Assembly (NCBI GenBank): GCA_030427805.1
Contig: JAUICP010000003.1
Span: 641,758 to 705,757, forward strand
Length of the DNA stretch: 64,000 bases
Direction: 5' to 3'
Source: Bdellovibrionia bacterium
GTDB lineage: Bacteria; Bdellovibrionota; Bdellovibrionia; Bdellovibrionales; JAGQZY01
Shown here: one piece after another, positions 43,672 through 52,068 of the stretch
Numbering within the stretch: the stretch's first letter is position 1
How the letters are laid out: the number at the start of each line of letters is the position of its first letter
Notes under the pieces: generated by a model
Database searches by the model: none
Told to the model about the DNA's origin: nothing
What the model saw: only the letters and a program-made list of their open reading frames with translations
Made by a program: the position numbers and the translations under genes

Positions 43672-44378
43672 TGGTAAGACCTCCGTAAAACAGTGCGATA
43701 ACCTTTTTTACCCTTAAAGCTTGCTCTGAAAGTAAAATCCACAGGCCTTTCTAGTTTTAAGAACATTCTAAACTTATAGTTTCGATACTTTTTAAACTTA
43801 GTCTCATCAGAAAAGACAACATCAAGAACTGTAAGATTTTTACCCGCACGTGTTGCCCAAAACTGTTCAGGCTTAGGATTAGACGCACTTTTAGGCAAAA
43901 TCAGACTACCATCCACCACATAGACATCGTTGAACTTGTGATAGAAGATTTTATTTAAGAAAACCTTCATATCACCCACATCAAACGAAACTGGATTAAA
44001 TTTACTGGTAGATTTTGGCTTTGCCTTTCTACTGAATGGAGCTTTCCAGTAAATTTTCACCAAGTCATCATAGGTGTTGCAACGACAAACTCTTAAGATA
44101 AAGCCAAAACGCCTATGCCCACTGTAAATAAACAAATTACTCGTCACTGTCGATAACGGCTGAATGGTCACATCATTGCCGGTGAACTCAATATTAAAAT
44201 AATTGGAGTTGCCACTAACAATTTTCTTCGGGCTATCAGCAAACTGCAAAACCGTAGAACGCCCCATAGCTAGAGTTATGACTTTCATGTCATTTGAATC
44301 CATTTCAATGGTTCTCACTTTTGCAATGGCCTGGGATGAGAAAAAACACACAAGAAGTAAAATTAGAGGTCTCATCAT
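43668..44378 (-). CDS. TraK/VirB9-like secretin-type protein
   Basis: A 236-residue exported protein with a signal peptide of about 19 residues (ending AIA). The mature part is all-beta, with the opening DMKVITLAMGRSTVLQFADSPKKIVSGNSNYFNIEF typical of the secretin-like N-domain in TraK and VirB9, then a C-terminal beta domain (FRMFLKLERPVDFTFRASF) that would contact the outer-membrane part of the channel. It lies between the TraE/VirB8-like and TraB/VirB10-like genes with four-base overlaps at each end, reproducing the E-K-B order of F-type systems. Confidence 0.8.
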   Translation of the reverse strand: MMRPLILLLVCFFSSQAIAKVRTIEMDSNDMKVITLAMGRSTVLQFADSPKKIVSGNSNYFNIEFTGNDVTIQPLSTVTSNLFIYSGHRRFGFILRVCRCNTYDDLVKIYWKAPFSRKAKPKSTSKFNPVSFDVGDMKVFLNKIFYHKFNDVYVVDGSLILPKSASNPKPEQFWATRAGKNLTVLDVVFSDETKFKKYRNYKFRMFLKLERPVDFTFRASFKGKKGYRTVLRRSYQ

Positions 44379-44968
44379 TTTTCAAACTCCGTAATTGAGT
44401 TGACGTAAAGGCCTTTCAGGTTCCACTTATTCGCTTTGTCTTTTAGAATCTCCAGGTGAACTTCTAATGGCTGAACGGCTTTGACCTTCTTACCGACTGA
44501 AACGACACGATCCATTTTCACTTCAACATGCTCATCTTTTAATTTGACTGACTGAACGACAATATCCTGAGAAATGGCGTTCTTCTTTACGAACTCCTTT
44601 GATTTCTCAAATTGACGGGTCATTTTCTTAAGAAGGCCGTAAGTGACAAACGGCGATACGTTTCTGGTTAGAGCTTCAATATTATAGTCTTTCCACTGAT
44701 ACCTTTGTAAAACAAAGTTCTTTGCTGCAAGCTCTACATCCTCTTCATTGATCTCAACACCTTTTCTTTCACCAATAAAGTACAGACGCTCTGACTCAGT
44801 AAGAGCCACAACAAGCGTGTCTTTATTTAAGAGATAAATGCAGACTCCAAGAAGAAGGAAGTTTGAAATCAACAACCCATAGATCACATATCTTAAATGC
44901 TTGATTAATAAATTAATTTTCACCCATTGGTTTACGGGCTCTAAACTCTTTGTTCCTAGTTTAATCAT
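44375..44968 (-). CDS. TraE/VirB8-like assembly protein
   Basis: A 197-residue protein with one N-terminal membrane helix (about residues 27-48, YVIYGLLISNFLLLGVCIYLL) and a periplasmic domain. The soluble part (AKNFVLQRYQWKDYNIEALTRNVSPFVTYGLLKK, then WNLKGLYVNSITEFEK) fits the NTF2-like fold of TraE/VirB8. The assignment also rests on gene order directly upstream of the TraK-like gene. Four-base overlaps join it to both neighbours. Confidence 0.75.
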   Translation of the reverse strand: MIKLGTKSLEPVNQWVKINLLIKHLRYVIYGLLISNFLLLGVCIYLLNKDTLVVALTESERLYFIGERKGVEINEEDVELAAKNFVLQRYQWKDYNIEALTRNVSPFVTYGLLKKMTRQFEKSKEFVKKNAISQDIVVQSVKLKDEHVEVKMDRVVSVGKKVKAVQPLEVHLEILKDKANKWNLKGLYVNSITEFEK

Positions 44969-45930
44969 TTTCTATTCTTCACCTCGTTAAATGATTTACT
45001 TCCAGACTGAAAATCACGATTCGATACCGCCCGTGATGCACTCATGGGTTTATCTCCTCGATTTCTTCTGGCTTCTTTAAAATTTTGAAACGCTCGCCCC
45101 GTAGACCTAAAACCGTAGCCTGCTGCTTGCTTTCCTTTGCCAGCAGCAAACTTTCCACCTTTTTTAAGTTGGTTCACAATCAGTCGTTGTGACGCCAAAG
45201 CTGGTGCTAATGCTAGACCTCCAGAGAAGGCTGCAAAGTCAGCAGACAAAAAGGCTTTTGTTGCGATGGGAATAAAAAGCATACTTGCGCCAATAAATAG
45301 GTTCATTACAATCAATAAAATTGAGTTGTAGTCACTTTCACTGGCTATAGGCGCATGGGTTGTCATTTTTAACAAAATCAAACCGAGCACCGCCCAGAGC
45401 ACCTTCCAGCACATGACCGTGCAAAGACTTCGATACAAACCCGTTGCAATCTTTGATGTTGATTGCGGAATATACGCCAAGATCATCAACGGTGAGATCA
45501 CAAAAAGAATCGCCCATGTGAAATGCACCAGTGCATCAGCAAAGAAGGCTCCTACATAAGCAAAGATGAATGAGATAAGAGCAAAGATCCAAATAATAGT
45601 CTCTTTAAACTTATACCAACTCACCTCTATACCTTGTATGAAGCCCCATGCTTCATTTAAAACCTCATTGATATGGGGTTTTGGACTGATGGTCTCAACA
45701 ATACCGTCACCCACGCTGGCTATCATGTGCATGACCTCTTCAAAACTCACTAAGAGTATGATGGAGATCGTTGCACGCTTAATAACCTTCATGGCATCAG
45801 GCTTGTCTTCCGGTAATTTAAAAAACTCTAAAATAATCATCAAGAGAGTCAGCGGAACAATGGCGAGCCAATAGACATCGACCAATCCCCCGCGAATTTC
45901 TCTACAAACTTCTGGCAGCCAATCGTACAT
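44965..45930 (-). CDS. VirB6-like polytopic channel protein
   Basis: A 321-residue protein with about six hydrophobic segments (including VYWLAIVPLTLLMIILEF, AFFADALVHFTWAILFVISPLMILAYI and ILLIVMNLFIGASMLFIPI). It ends in a basic, disordered cytosolic tail rich in Lys, Arg and Gly (QLKKGGKFAAGKGKQ onward). This layout, central membrane helices and a long polar tail, fits VirB6/TrbL proteins of the inner-membrane platform. The start shares its first base with the stop of the TrbJ-like gene upstream. Confidence 0.75.
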   Translation of the reverse strand: MYDWLPEVCREIRGGLVDVYWLAIVPLTLLMIILEFFKLPEDKPDAMKVIKRATISIILLVSFEEVMHMIASVGDGIVETISPKPHINEVLNEAWGFIQGIEVSWYKFKETIIWIFALISFIFAYVGAFFADALVHFTWAILFVISPLMILAYIPQSTSKIATGLYRSLCTVMCWKVLWAVLGLILLKMTTHAPIASESDYNSILLIVMNLFIGASMLFIPIATKAFLSADFAAFSGGLALAPALASQRLIVNQLKKGGKFAAGKGKQAAGYGFRSTGRAFQNFKEARRNRGDKPMSASRAVSNRDFQSGSKSFNEVKNRK

Positions 45931-46622
45931 TAGAACTTCGGTGTCCCAAATGTTGCGTTGAATGACTTAAAACTATTACCAAGATCACCAGTGATCTTTT
46001 GAAACTGGTAATTGGACTCTTTAGCTGTCTTATTATTCAAAGCGAGGGTTTCACTTTGAAGCTTAAGCATCTGTCCATTCACTTTCAAAAGCTGGTTTAA
46101 AGTATGAAGAATCGCCGCATTGGTCTGGACATTCACGCGAGCAGCCCCCTTTGGACTAGCCTGGCTTGCTTGCCTAGCAATACGGTTAGAGTTCCTCTCC
46201 TGGTTTTTGGCGTACTCTCTTAAAGAATTTGAAATCTTAATGCTCTCGGCCACAGTCTCATCATGAAGTTTTAAAAGAAGCTCCTCTTTTCCTTTGGGGA
46301 TTTCCCCATAGAGTCTCTCCACTTCATTCATGGCTCGTTTAAAAGATCTCAACTCCCCAAGAATCTTCTCATCTTCAATGGGAAAGTGCTCAAGTAAGCC
46401 AATAGCCTCGTTTAAACCGTCGTTAATGGATTTAATCATATCCTTGTGATGCTTGGCATTGTCATAGACCATCTTAAGCTGCTGATACTGCTTCACTGCT
46501 TGAGCGATCAGCTTAATAAGGTATGGGACCATGATTGCGGCATCACCGCCAAAAAAGGCACGGGATTTCACCGGACTAAAGCTAATAAAAAACGCACACA
46601 ATGGGATAACTAGAATCTTCAT
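45930..46622 (-). CDS. VirB5/TrbJ-like periplasmic protein
   Basis: A 230-residue exported helical protein with a signal peptide (about 1-21, ending SRA) then FFGGDAAIMVPYLIKLIAQAVKQYQQLKMVYDNAKHHKDMI. The predicted helices and Gln/Asn-rich C-terminal coiled coil are typical of TrbJ/VirB5 proteins, which cap or nucleate the pilus. It lies five bases downstream of the C-terminal ATPase fragment and directly upstream of the VirB6-like gene. Confidence 0.78.
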   Translation of the reverse strand: MKILVIPLCAFFISFSPVKSRAFFGGDAAIMVPYLIKLIAQAVKQYQQLKMVYDNAKHHKDMIKSINDGLNEAIGLLEHFPIEDEKILGELRSFKRAMNEVERLYGEIPKGKEELLLKLHDETVAESIKISNSLREYAKNQERNSNRIARQASQASPKGAARVNVQTNAAILHTLNQLLKVNGQMLKLQSETLALNNKTAKESNYQFQKITGDLGNSFKSFNATFGTPKF

Positions 46623-46627
46623 ATTTT

Positions 46628-47692
46628 TTAAAGACCTCCCTCTGTATTTATGTGTTCAACAATTTTTTCTAAAACTTCTAGATGAGAAAGCTTAGGATGC
46701 TTTCTCTTAAACTCTTCGATGACCGTTTTGTCTTTTGGGTCTGTGGTGCAGATCCAGTAAGACATTAGGTCGGGTTCTATTTTTAAAATGGCTCTTTGCT
46801 CATCTTGAATATAAAGATGCTCTGAAAACCGCCCCTTCTCTGAACGAAGAGATTTAACAGCATCAAGTTCAGCATCATTTAATGACAAGATTTCTTGAAA
46901 CTCATTCCAGTCCACTCCCCGCTGCTTTAAGATGATTCTAGACGGAGTATTCTGCATAATCGCAGCGGCAATTTCAGGATCAAACATAAAGTCTTTGATA
47001 CTTTGTGAGATCCCCCATATGCCGCCATAAAATTTGCGCATTGTACGGTAACACTCAATGATAAACTGAGCGGCACTCTCGTTTTGAAGAACCTTCCAGA
47101 TCTCATCAATACAGAGTAAATACCTCTGACTAGAATTTCTGGAAGCCTCATTCATGATGTGCTCAGTTAAAATGAGAAGCAGTACCCGTTGAAGATCTGG
47201 ATAAACATCAAGACCCTTCACCTCAATGGCAACAAGCGGCTTATCAAGATGAATGTTTGTCTTTCCATCAAGCAATCTTCCGTAGGCGGTGTCACCCGTC
47301 CACGAATACAAGATGTCAGAGTATTTCCTCATCTCTGAAAGCCGGTGGTTTTCTAAAATCTTCCTAAAATCAGTAAGTGTCGGCGAGCCCTCTTTATATT
47401 GATCGTAGGTGTCAGCAATGGCTTGCTCCAACAAAGCTTTTTCCCTTTTAGGAAGCCCTTTTGAATCATCTTCTTTACAGATAGACTCTATGACTCCCAA
47501 GAGAAGCTTCTTCTTTGTTGGGCTTACCTGCTTTTCACCCTTATTCAGTTCAAAGGCATTAAGCACTAAACCACTCTCTAAGTTTAGATCAATAAACTGG
47601 CCACCAAGAGCATCAACCATTCCACGGCTTGAGGCACCGTTGTCGATCCAGACCACTTTTGACTTTGAAACGCTTTCATCAACCACACTCAT
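46628..47692 (-). CDS. TraC/VirB4-like ATPase, C-terminal half (split gene)
   Basis: This 354-residue frame continues the ATPase domain whose P-loop ends the upstream frame. It opens with KVVWIDNGASSRGMVDALGGQFIDL, the strand and loop that normally follow Walker A in VirB4/TraC. It contains Walker B YLLCIDEIWKVL near residue 191 and GGIWGISQSIKDF with the sensor Gln. The ATG at 47692 overlaps the upstream TGA (ATGA) and has its own GGAG seven bases upstream. The run AAAAA before the stop also permits a -1 slip that would fuse the halves to about 819 residues, the usual family length. Confidence 0.85.
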   Translation of the reverse strand: MSVVDESVSKSKVVWIDNGASSRGMVDALGGQFIDLNLESGLVLNAFELNKGEKQVSPTKKKLLLGVIESICKEDDSKGLPKREKALLEQAIADTYDQYKEGSPTLTDFRKILENHRLSEMRKYSDILYSWTGDTAYGRLLDGKTNIHLDKPLVAIEVKGLDVYPDLQRVLLLILTEHIMNEASRNSSQRYLLCIDEIWKVLQNESAAQFIIECYRTMRKFYGGIWGISQSIKDFMFDPEIAAAIMQNTPSRIILKQRGVDWNEFQEILSLNDAELDAVKSLRSEKGRFSEHLYIQDEQRAILKIEPDLMSYWICTTDPKDKTVIEEFKRKHPKLSHLEVLEKIVEHINTEGGL

Positions 47693-49086
47693 TTTTGATC
47701 TCCAATAAACTGCAAAATAAGTTGGTTGATGGTAAATGACTTCCCACTTCCTGACGAACCGATGATAAAACCATTCCAGTTAGGGAGCTCCGGTGAAAAT
47801 GGATCAATTGAAACCAGTACATTATCCCTATTCGGAACAAGGCAAGTTGGCTTCGGATTCCCTCTCCAGTATGAAAAACAAGGAGCAAGATGGGAGAGGT
47901 TTGATGACTTCATTTTCTTAGGACGATTGGTTTTACAAAGCCCTGGTGTCGTCTTTAAAAAAGTATCAAAAGTTGCAAAAGTCTCTACCAACCCTTCAGA
48001 GTGGTTAAGCTTTTTAAAAGTTCTTAAAACAGTATTGCACTTTTCTTCTAACTCATTTTCTGTCTGTCCCCAGATAATGATATTAAGATCGGCTTCCACA
48101 ATTTTTTCTGAACTCTCAATAAGCTCTGATAGAAGCCCTTCAATCTGCCCAAGCTTTGACTCACTCTCTAGATCACTCACATTATTTTGACCACTGGCCA
48201 TGGAGTGAGTAAGCCTTCGCTTAAGCTGCAAGGAGCTATACTCTTTAGACTGATCGCAAACTCTCACCACTTGGCTGATCCAACAGTGAAAAGGTAAACC
48301 CAAAAGACCATTGATAAGACCAGAGGAGGTCTCATCGGGAAGTGTTTTTAGACTGATAGTTCTAAACTTATACTTTCCGATTTCAATGTGGTTTTTGGTG
48401 AGAGCTATGTCACTCAACAACACCTGTGATAGGAGCGAGCTTGGAGAAAAGACCCGTGGCCCTTTAAGTTTTGGAGCCTCGTGCTCTTCTGAGCGGTCCA
48501 GATTAAAATGCTCGTAAAGGAGCCTGAACCACTCTTTTTCACTTAAAGGTTTACCAAAAACACCGCAGTCTTTGAGCGACGACTCAAGTTGATTAACAGA
48601 CCGCTCAAAATCTTCATGGTGAACCCGAAACTCTGACTCCTCCACCTGGAGATACTCTTTTTCTTTTTGAAAAAGCTTCTGCTTCTTAAAAGCGTAAGGC
48701 CTTCCCTTTAGAAAAAGATAAATTTCTGGGTTAAAGAACTTTCCCTTAAGACAGTTATCTTTTAGATGCTTTTTCCTAGCATTTAAAATGATGTCATAAT
48801 TTGCAATGGGACAGCTTTCCGAAAGTCCAATATGCTCATTAACAACACCCTCAACTGTTGGTGTAAGTCGATAAAGAAACTGTAACGACATCCCCTCATC
48901 AAGACTTGTTACCAGATTCTCTAGCCTTCTTGTAAACTGACTCACCTCTTCATCAGTGGAACAAGAAATGTCTTTTCCACTAATTTTAAAGCCTGCCCCT
49001 AGCGAACCATCTCCAAAGACAAGCCTGTCTTCAAAAAAGTGCCAGAGGTTTAAAAACTCACCAATATTATCAGGACTCAACGACAA
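47689..49086 (-). CDS. TraC/VirB4-like ATPase, N-terminal half with Walker A (split gene)
   Basis: A 465-residue frame starting at a TTG at 49086 (AAAGGAT eight bases upstream) and overlapping the VirB3-like stop. It contains the N-terminal domain of TraC-type pilus ATPases (LWHFFEDRLVFGDGSLGAGFKISG opening, CFSYWRGNPKPTCLVPNRDNVLVSIDPFSPELPNWNGF near the end). It stops 15 residues after the P-loop GSSGSGKS at about 443-450. Ending a polypeptide between Walker A and Walker B is very unusual. The TGA is part of the ATGA junction with the next frame. Confidence 0.85.
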   Translation of the reverse strand: MSLSPDNIGEFLNLWHFFEDRLVFGDGSLGAGFKISGKDISCSTDEEVSQFTRRLENLVTSLDEGMSLQFLYRLTPTVEGVVNEHIGLSESCPIANYDIILNARKKHLKDNCLKGKFFNPEIYLFLKGRPYAFKKQKLFQKEKEYLQVEESEFRVHHEDFERSVNQLESSLKDCGVFGKPLSEKEWFRLLYEHFNLDRSEEHEAPKLKGPRVFSPSSLLSQVLLSDIALTKNHIEIGKYKFRTISLKTLPDETSSGLINGLLGLPFHCWISQVVRVCDQSKEYSSLQLKRRLTHSMASGQNNVSDLESESKLGQIEGLLSELIESSEKIVEADLNIIIWGQTENELEEKCNTVLRTFKKLNHSEGLVETFATFDTFLKTTPGLCKTNRPKKMKSSNLSHLAPCFSYWRGNPKPTCLVPNRDNVLVSIDPFSPELPNWNGFIIGSSGSGKSFTINQLILQFIGDQK

Positions 49087-49390
49087 TTTCTTTTATCCTT
49101 TCGTTTTCTTTGCTTAAATTGCTTCCAGCGCAGAACACCCCTGGAAAGATGGAGAAGCGAATCAAGTCTTGAAGGTAGCGATCAGGCTTTCCCCGCTTTC
49201 CCCAGTAGATGACTCCAGCTAAAAGGGCGGGGAGCCCGAAAACCATCACCCCCGCCATGTTTGTTTGCCCAAAGATCAGGTTCATAGTGGAGGCCAACGC
49301 CCCCACCCCGATCACATCAAATAACTCCATGCCAAAAAACTTGATCTGAGTGTCAAGGTTTCGGTGAACAATCGACCGATCAACACTCAT
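49070..49390 (-). CDS. TraL/VirB3-like membrane protein
   Basis: The ATG at 49390 overlaps the pilin stop (TAATG). The longer frame to 49462 would lie inside the pilin gene. The 106-residue protein opens MSVDRSIVHRNLDTQIKFFGMELFDV, the typical pre-helix region of TraL/VirB3. It has two adjacent membrane segments (IGVGALASTMNLIF, MAGVMVFGLPALLAGVIYW) and then the conserved GKPDRYLQDLIRF. VirB3-type proteins pair with the VirB4/TraC ATPase, whose gene follows with a 17-base overlap. Confidence 0.82.
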   Translation of the reverse strand: MSVDRSIVHRNLDTQIKFFGMELFDVIGVGALASTMNLIFGQTNMAGVMVFGLPALLAGVIYWGKRGKPDRYLQDLIRFSIFPGVFCAGSNLSKENERIKEIVVES

Positions 49391-49692
49391 TAGTTTAAAA
49401 CCCCTTGAAGCCAACCGATTATGTACGGCGCGAGAAATCCGATCCCACTCCCGATCAAGCAAAACCAGATTTTAGATTTTGCATTCTCATTACCCGTGGC
49501 AGCTAAGATTGCTGCGATCACAAGACCAAGAACACTCATCACTGGTAAAATAAATGTGGAAAACTTTTGCTGAAGGTTTTCCATCTTATTTTCAAACCCT
49601 GATTTCACCACACCTGCTTCTGCAAGTTCCGGCATCACGAATACAACCACCATTAAAACGCCAAACAATATTAACGACTCATACTTTCTCAT
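49390..49692 (-). CDS. TraA/VirB2-like pilin
   Basis: A 100-residue protein with a signal peptide (about residues 1-26, ending AEA) and two hydrophobic helices (FSTFILPVMSVLGLVIAAILAATG and IWFCLIGSGIGFLAPYIIGWL), the standard hairpin of conjugative pilins. The mature length of about 74 residues is usual. It precedes the TraL-like gene, as in F-type operons (A-L order), with overlapping stop and start. Confidence 0.82.
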   Translation of the reverse strand: MRKYESLILFGVLMVVVFVMPELAEAGVVKSGFENKMENLQQKFSTFILPVMSVLGLVIAAILAATGNENAKSKIWFCLIGSGIGFLAPYIIGWLQGVLN

Positions 49693-50072
49693 AAGCTTAC
49701 AGCCTCCTTTGTTTGAGATTGAGTTGGACCTTGTTCTTTAAGACTCAATACTAATAATTTGGAAAATGGCGCTGCATGAATCACAACCTCATTGTTGGTG
49801 CAATTCAAAAAACCATCTCCCTGGAAGAATCGACTTCCCTTTCCACCTTTTTCTTTGACCGACACAAGCCTGTACCTTAAGTGATCAGCGTCTCCACCCA
49901 TGCACTTTAAGAAGTAGTTGTTGTCTGGAAAAAAGTTTAAGATCAGTCGATAGTCCCCACTATCTTCATTGTAGTAAGCCACTCCCGCCATATCTCTGTT
50001 TTCAGTCACTGGGCAGTGCCACCACAAATAAAAAAGTCCTTTTTGTCTGTTCAATTCTTTTGCGCTATTCAT
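49689..50072 (-). CDS. Hypothetical protein of the transfer operon
   Basis: A 127-residue soluble protein with no signal peptide, rich in aromatic residues (GLFYLWWHCPVTENRDMAGVAYYNEDSGDYRLILNFFPDNNYF). No domain recognised. It overlaps the pilin start by four bases and shares a base with the preceding small frame, so it is a genuine member of the operon. Being early in the operon and cytoplasmic, it might be regulatory, which is a guess. Confidence 0.6.
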   Translation of the reverse strand: MNSAKELNRQKGLFYLWWHCPVTENRDMAGVAYYNEDSGDYRLILNFFPDNNYFLKCMGGDADHLRYRLVSVKEKGGKGSRFFQGDGFLNCTNNEVVIHAAPFSKLLVLSLKEQGPTQSQTKEAVSL

Positions 50073-50206
50073 TAATTTATTTCTCCTCGATATAATTTTT
50101 TAATTTTTAGCAATTTGGTTTTAATTTGTTTACGGTACTTTTTTTCGTAAGCAGTTTTTCCTTTTTGTTTTTCACATTTTTGGTTAATCATTTCTAAATC
50201 TTCCAT
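50072..50206 (-). CDS. Small lysine-rich protein (44 residues)
   Basis: A short frame from an ATG at 50206, with GAGG eight bases upstream, ending in a TAA that shares its last base with the next start (TAATG). About a third of its residues are Lys or Arg (for example KQIKTKLLKIKKLYRGE), suggesting nucleic-acid binding. The stop-start overlap and the coupling of all neighbours argue that it is real. There is no other evidence. Confidence 0.45.
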   Translation of the reverse strand: MEDLEMINQKCEKQKGKTAYEKKYRKQIKTKLLKIKKLYRGEIN

Positions 50207-50244
50207 TGGTTCATCCTCTTCAGACGCTTCTTTTAAACTCTTCT

Positions 50245-50463
50245 TCAATTTATCTCTGAGCGTCTTCGGCCCATGCTTAAATCAAAAATTTCAACAAGGT
50301 CTAATGTGCGATCCACTCTTTCTTCTAGGTGATCCACATAGTCCCCGATTCTTTTCTTTCTATTTTCTACAAACCCACAGGCACGACACCTGTACTGAGA
50401 TTGGGATCTTTCACAAGCCCTCTCCCCACAACGCAAACAACGTTTTTGCTCACACTTACTCAC
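50245..50463 (-). CDS. Small zinc-ribbon protein, first gene of the transfer operon
   Basis: A 72-residue protein starting at a GTG (50463) with AAGGAGG eleven bases upstream. The four cysteines of CLRCGERACERSQSQYRCRACGF form a rubredoxin-like zinc ribbon. A helical tail follows (IGDYVDHLEERVDRTLDLVEIFDLS), which may mediate dimerisation. Its position as the first gene after the long control region suggests a regulatory role; I do not recognise a family. Confidence 0.62.
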   Translation of the reverse strand: MSKCEQKRCLRCGERACERSQSQYRCRACGFVENRKKRIGDYVDHLEERVDRTLDLVEIFDLSMGRRRSEIN

Positions 50464-50525
50464 TGTTTTTTAACCTCCTTGGTTTTTGAGACATCATTGC
50501 CTCGCCCTTCTCTATAAGCAGGGAT

Positions 50526-50542
50526 GGGACCAAACGTGCCAA
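50526..50542 (-). promoter_or_regulatory. Possible degenerate sigma-54 promoter of the transfer operon
   Basis: Read leftward the sequence is TTGGCACGTTTGGTCCC. The -24 half matches the consensus TTGGCACG perfectly. The -12 half has CC where GC is expected at the right spacing. It is 63 bases upstream of the first transfer gene and about 170 bases downstream of a palindrome, a workable enhancer distance. The -12 mismatch makes it weak. Confidence 0.35.
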
Positions 50543-50706
50543 ACATGTAAGTGATTGAAATTGTTGAAACCTTTTTTTAGACAAGTGACTCACGAACGGG
50601 TCGTGACCCAAAAAACAAAGGTTTTTTTGCGAGAAGAAAATTAAAGGGAAAAGAGCGAACCAGATTTGGTTCAAAATTTTTGTATTGCTATTTATTTACA
50701 ATAGGG

Positions 50707-50724
50707 TGTCCCAGGTTTGGGAAT
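50707..50724. promoter_or_regulatory. 18-bp palindrome, copy 1 (transfer operon)
   Basis: TGTCCCA-GGTT-TGGGAAT. The left half is perfect; the right half matches TGGG and A of TGGGWCA. It lies upstream of the transfer operon, in line with the four copies at 58258, 58359, 58401 and 60431. Confidence 0.6.
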
Positions 50725-50897
50725 TTTTTGATTATACTCTTCAGCTACGCTTTAATTTGCTGTAGAAATTAATTTTGGGAATTGTCAAAGAGACATAAGC
50801 TAGTCGCCCCAACTCAATGAAGGGAAACGATGGCCATTTCTCTACAGTTCTAGTTAGCAAAAACAACGGGATTCTTTTATCTGGTAAAGGTACAGTT

Positions 50898-51407
50898 TTA
50901 TTTAATTAGGTCAGAGAGGATGGTTTCGACAGATGGATTTTCATTTTCGTCTGTCAGATATGGGCAAAAAGCCGCTACTTTAAGCTTAACTTTAAAGCTT
51001 GTTTTACCAGAGCCTGGCAATTCAACTACGCCGTGTTCATCCATTTCAAATAAAATATCAGAAGCGAATGTTCCGACTTGTTTGCCATCAAAACCACTTA
51101 TAAAAAAATTAGACTTGTTAAGAACTAAACTAGCTGGAAGGTCTACTGAAATCGCTATTTCTTCAGCAACTCTTGCCAATTCTTCATTTAAACTCTCGCC
51201 CTCTAAAAGTTCCTTTAAGATTGAATATGTTTCTTTTTCCTCTTCAGTAATACTTCCTGACTGCTCTTTCTCATAAAATACATTTAGTGATTCAGCCATA
51301 GTGCATGCACTATAATCAGTGGTGAAAGTAGATTTTGCTGCAATGCCATAGCTCGAAGCCATTGAGGACACGGGGTATAGAAACAAAAGTAAAAGTATTT
51401 TATTCAT
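50898..51407 (-). CDS. Exported protein of unknown function
   Basis: A 169-residue protein with a signal peptide (about residues 1-17, ending SMA). The mature part includes DYSACTMAESLNVFYEKEQSG, an acidic helical stretch, and a beta-rich half ending FKVKLKVAAFCPYLTDENE. Two cysteines could form one disulphide. No domain recognised. It lies four bases downstream of another exported protein gene and forms a pair with it, between the signalling operon and the transfer operon. Confidence 0.6.
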   Translation of the reverse strand: MNKILLLLFLYPVSSMASSYGIAAKSTFTTDYSACTMAESLNVFYEKEQSGSITEEEKETYSILKELLEGESLNEELARVAEEIAISVDLPASLVLNKSNFFISGFDGKQVGTFASDILFEMDEHGVVELPGSGKTSFKVKLKVAAFCPYLTDENENPSVETILSDLIK

Positions 51408-51411
51408 TTTT

Positions 51412-51849
51412 CTATTCCTGCTTCTCTAGCTTCGAAACTATTCCCACATCTCCATCCTCAGAGACGATAGTTGCTGAGACATGACCTTCTTTAAAAATTA
51501 AACTGTATGAGTCACCACTTTCTGAATGAGTTAAGTCAACCAATTGAAGCTGAGGTGAGAAAAAAACGCTATCTATTTGAAATCCCTCGACATGTTCCGA
51601 AACGTGTCCCTCTCCCAGACATTGGGAATTACCTGAGTACATTATGGCTTTAAATTCCATGGATTGATCTTCTTTGAGAATGAACTCTACTTTACTAGAA
51701 CTTTCAACCCCAGCCACCTTGGTTTGGATGGTACATTTAGAATAAGTACCTTGCAACTCAGCTACTTGTGTCTCATTTAGTGAATCCGAGTATTGTGCAT
51801 AAGCGGTTTGAGCACATAAAAAACAAAAAAATAAGTGGATTAATCTCAT
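51412..51849 (-). CDS. Exported protein of unknown function
   Basis: A 145-residue protein with a signal peptide (about 1-18, ending AYA). The mature part is beta-rich with two cysteines (SKCTIQTKVAG and NSQCLGEGHV), resembling a small lipocalin-like or META-type barrel in pattern, but no family can be named. It is cotranscribed with the next exported gene (four-base gap). A 219-base spacer separates it from the sensor kinase gene upstream. Confidence 0.6.
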   Translation of the reverse strand: MRLIHLFFCFLCAQTAYAQYSDSLNETQVAELQGTYSKCTIQTKVAGVESSSKVEFILKEDQSMEFKAIMYSGNSQCLGEGHVSEHVEGFQIDSVFFSPQLQLVDLTHSESGDSYSLIFKEGHVSATIVSEDGDVGIVSKLEKQE

Positions 51850-52068
51850 AATTGAAAACCTCTTTTAAGTTCGCTAAGTCGCGAGTATAACATGTAATTT
51901 GTGCATCTATTCTTCAATGCCTAAAGTCTTGTAAAAAAGAAATGACTGTCAAATTAGTATGCACTTCCCAATATAGAAGCGAAAGAAGCACAGCTAAACT
52001 TTCTCGGATGATCTAAGTCCCAACCACTACACTTATTAAACACTTAAAATTGTTTGGAAATTTAGGCT

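Larger units (their letters stand above)
50464..50897. promoter_or_regulatory. Control region upstream of the transfer operon
   Basis: A 434-base stretch without a convincing gene. It contains one copy of the 18-bp palindrome (50707-50724), a partial sigma-54-like element (50526-50542) and AT-rich DNA. It lies directly upstream of the leftward transfer genes and downstream of the exported-protein gene at 50898. Confidence 0.6.

Noticed and set aside
50456-50674. Leftward frame of 72 codons in the transfer-operon control region
   Set aside because: It has no good ribosome site, overlaps the zinc-ribbon start and the candidate promoter element, and has no protein-like character beyond a hydrophobic start. 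A short leader peptide at its end cannot be excluded.
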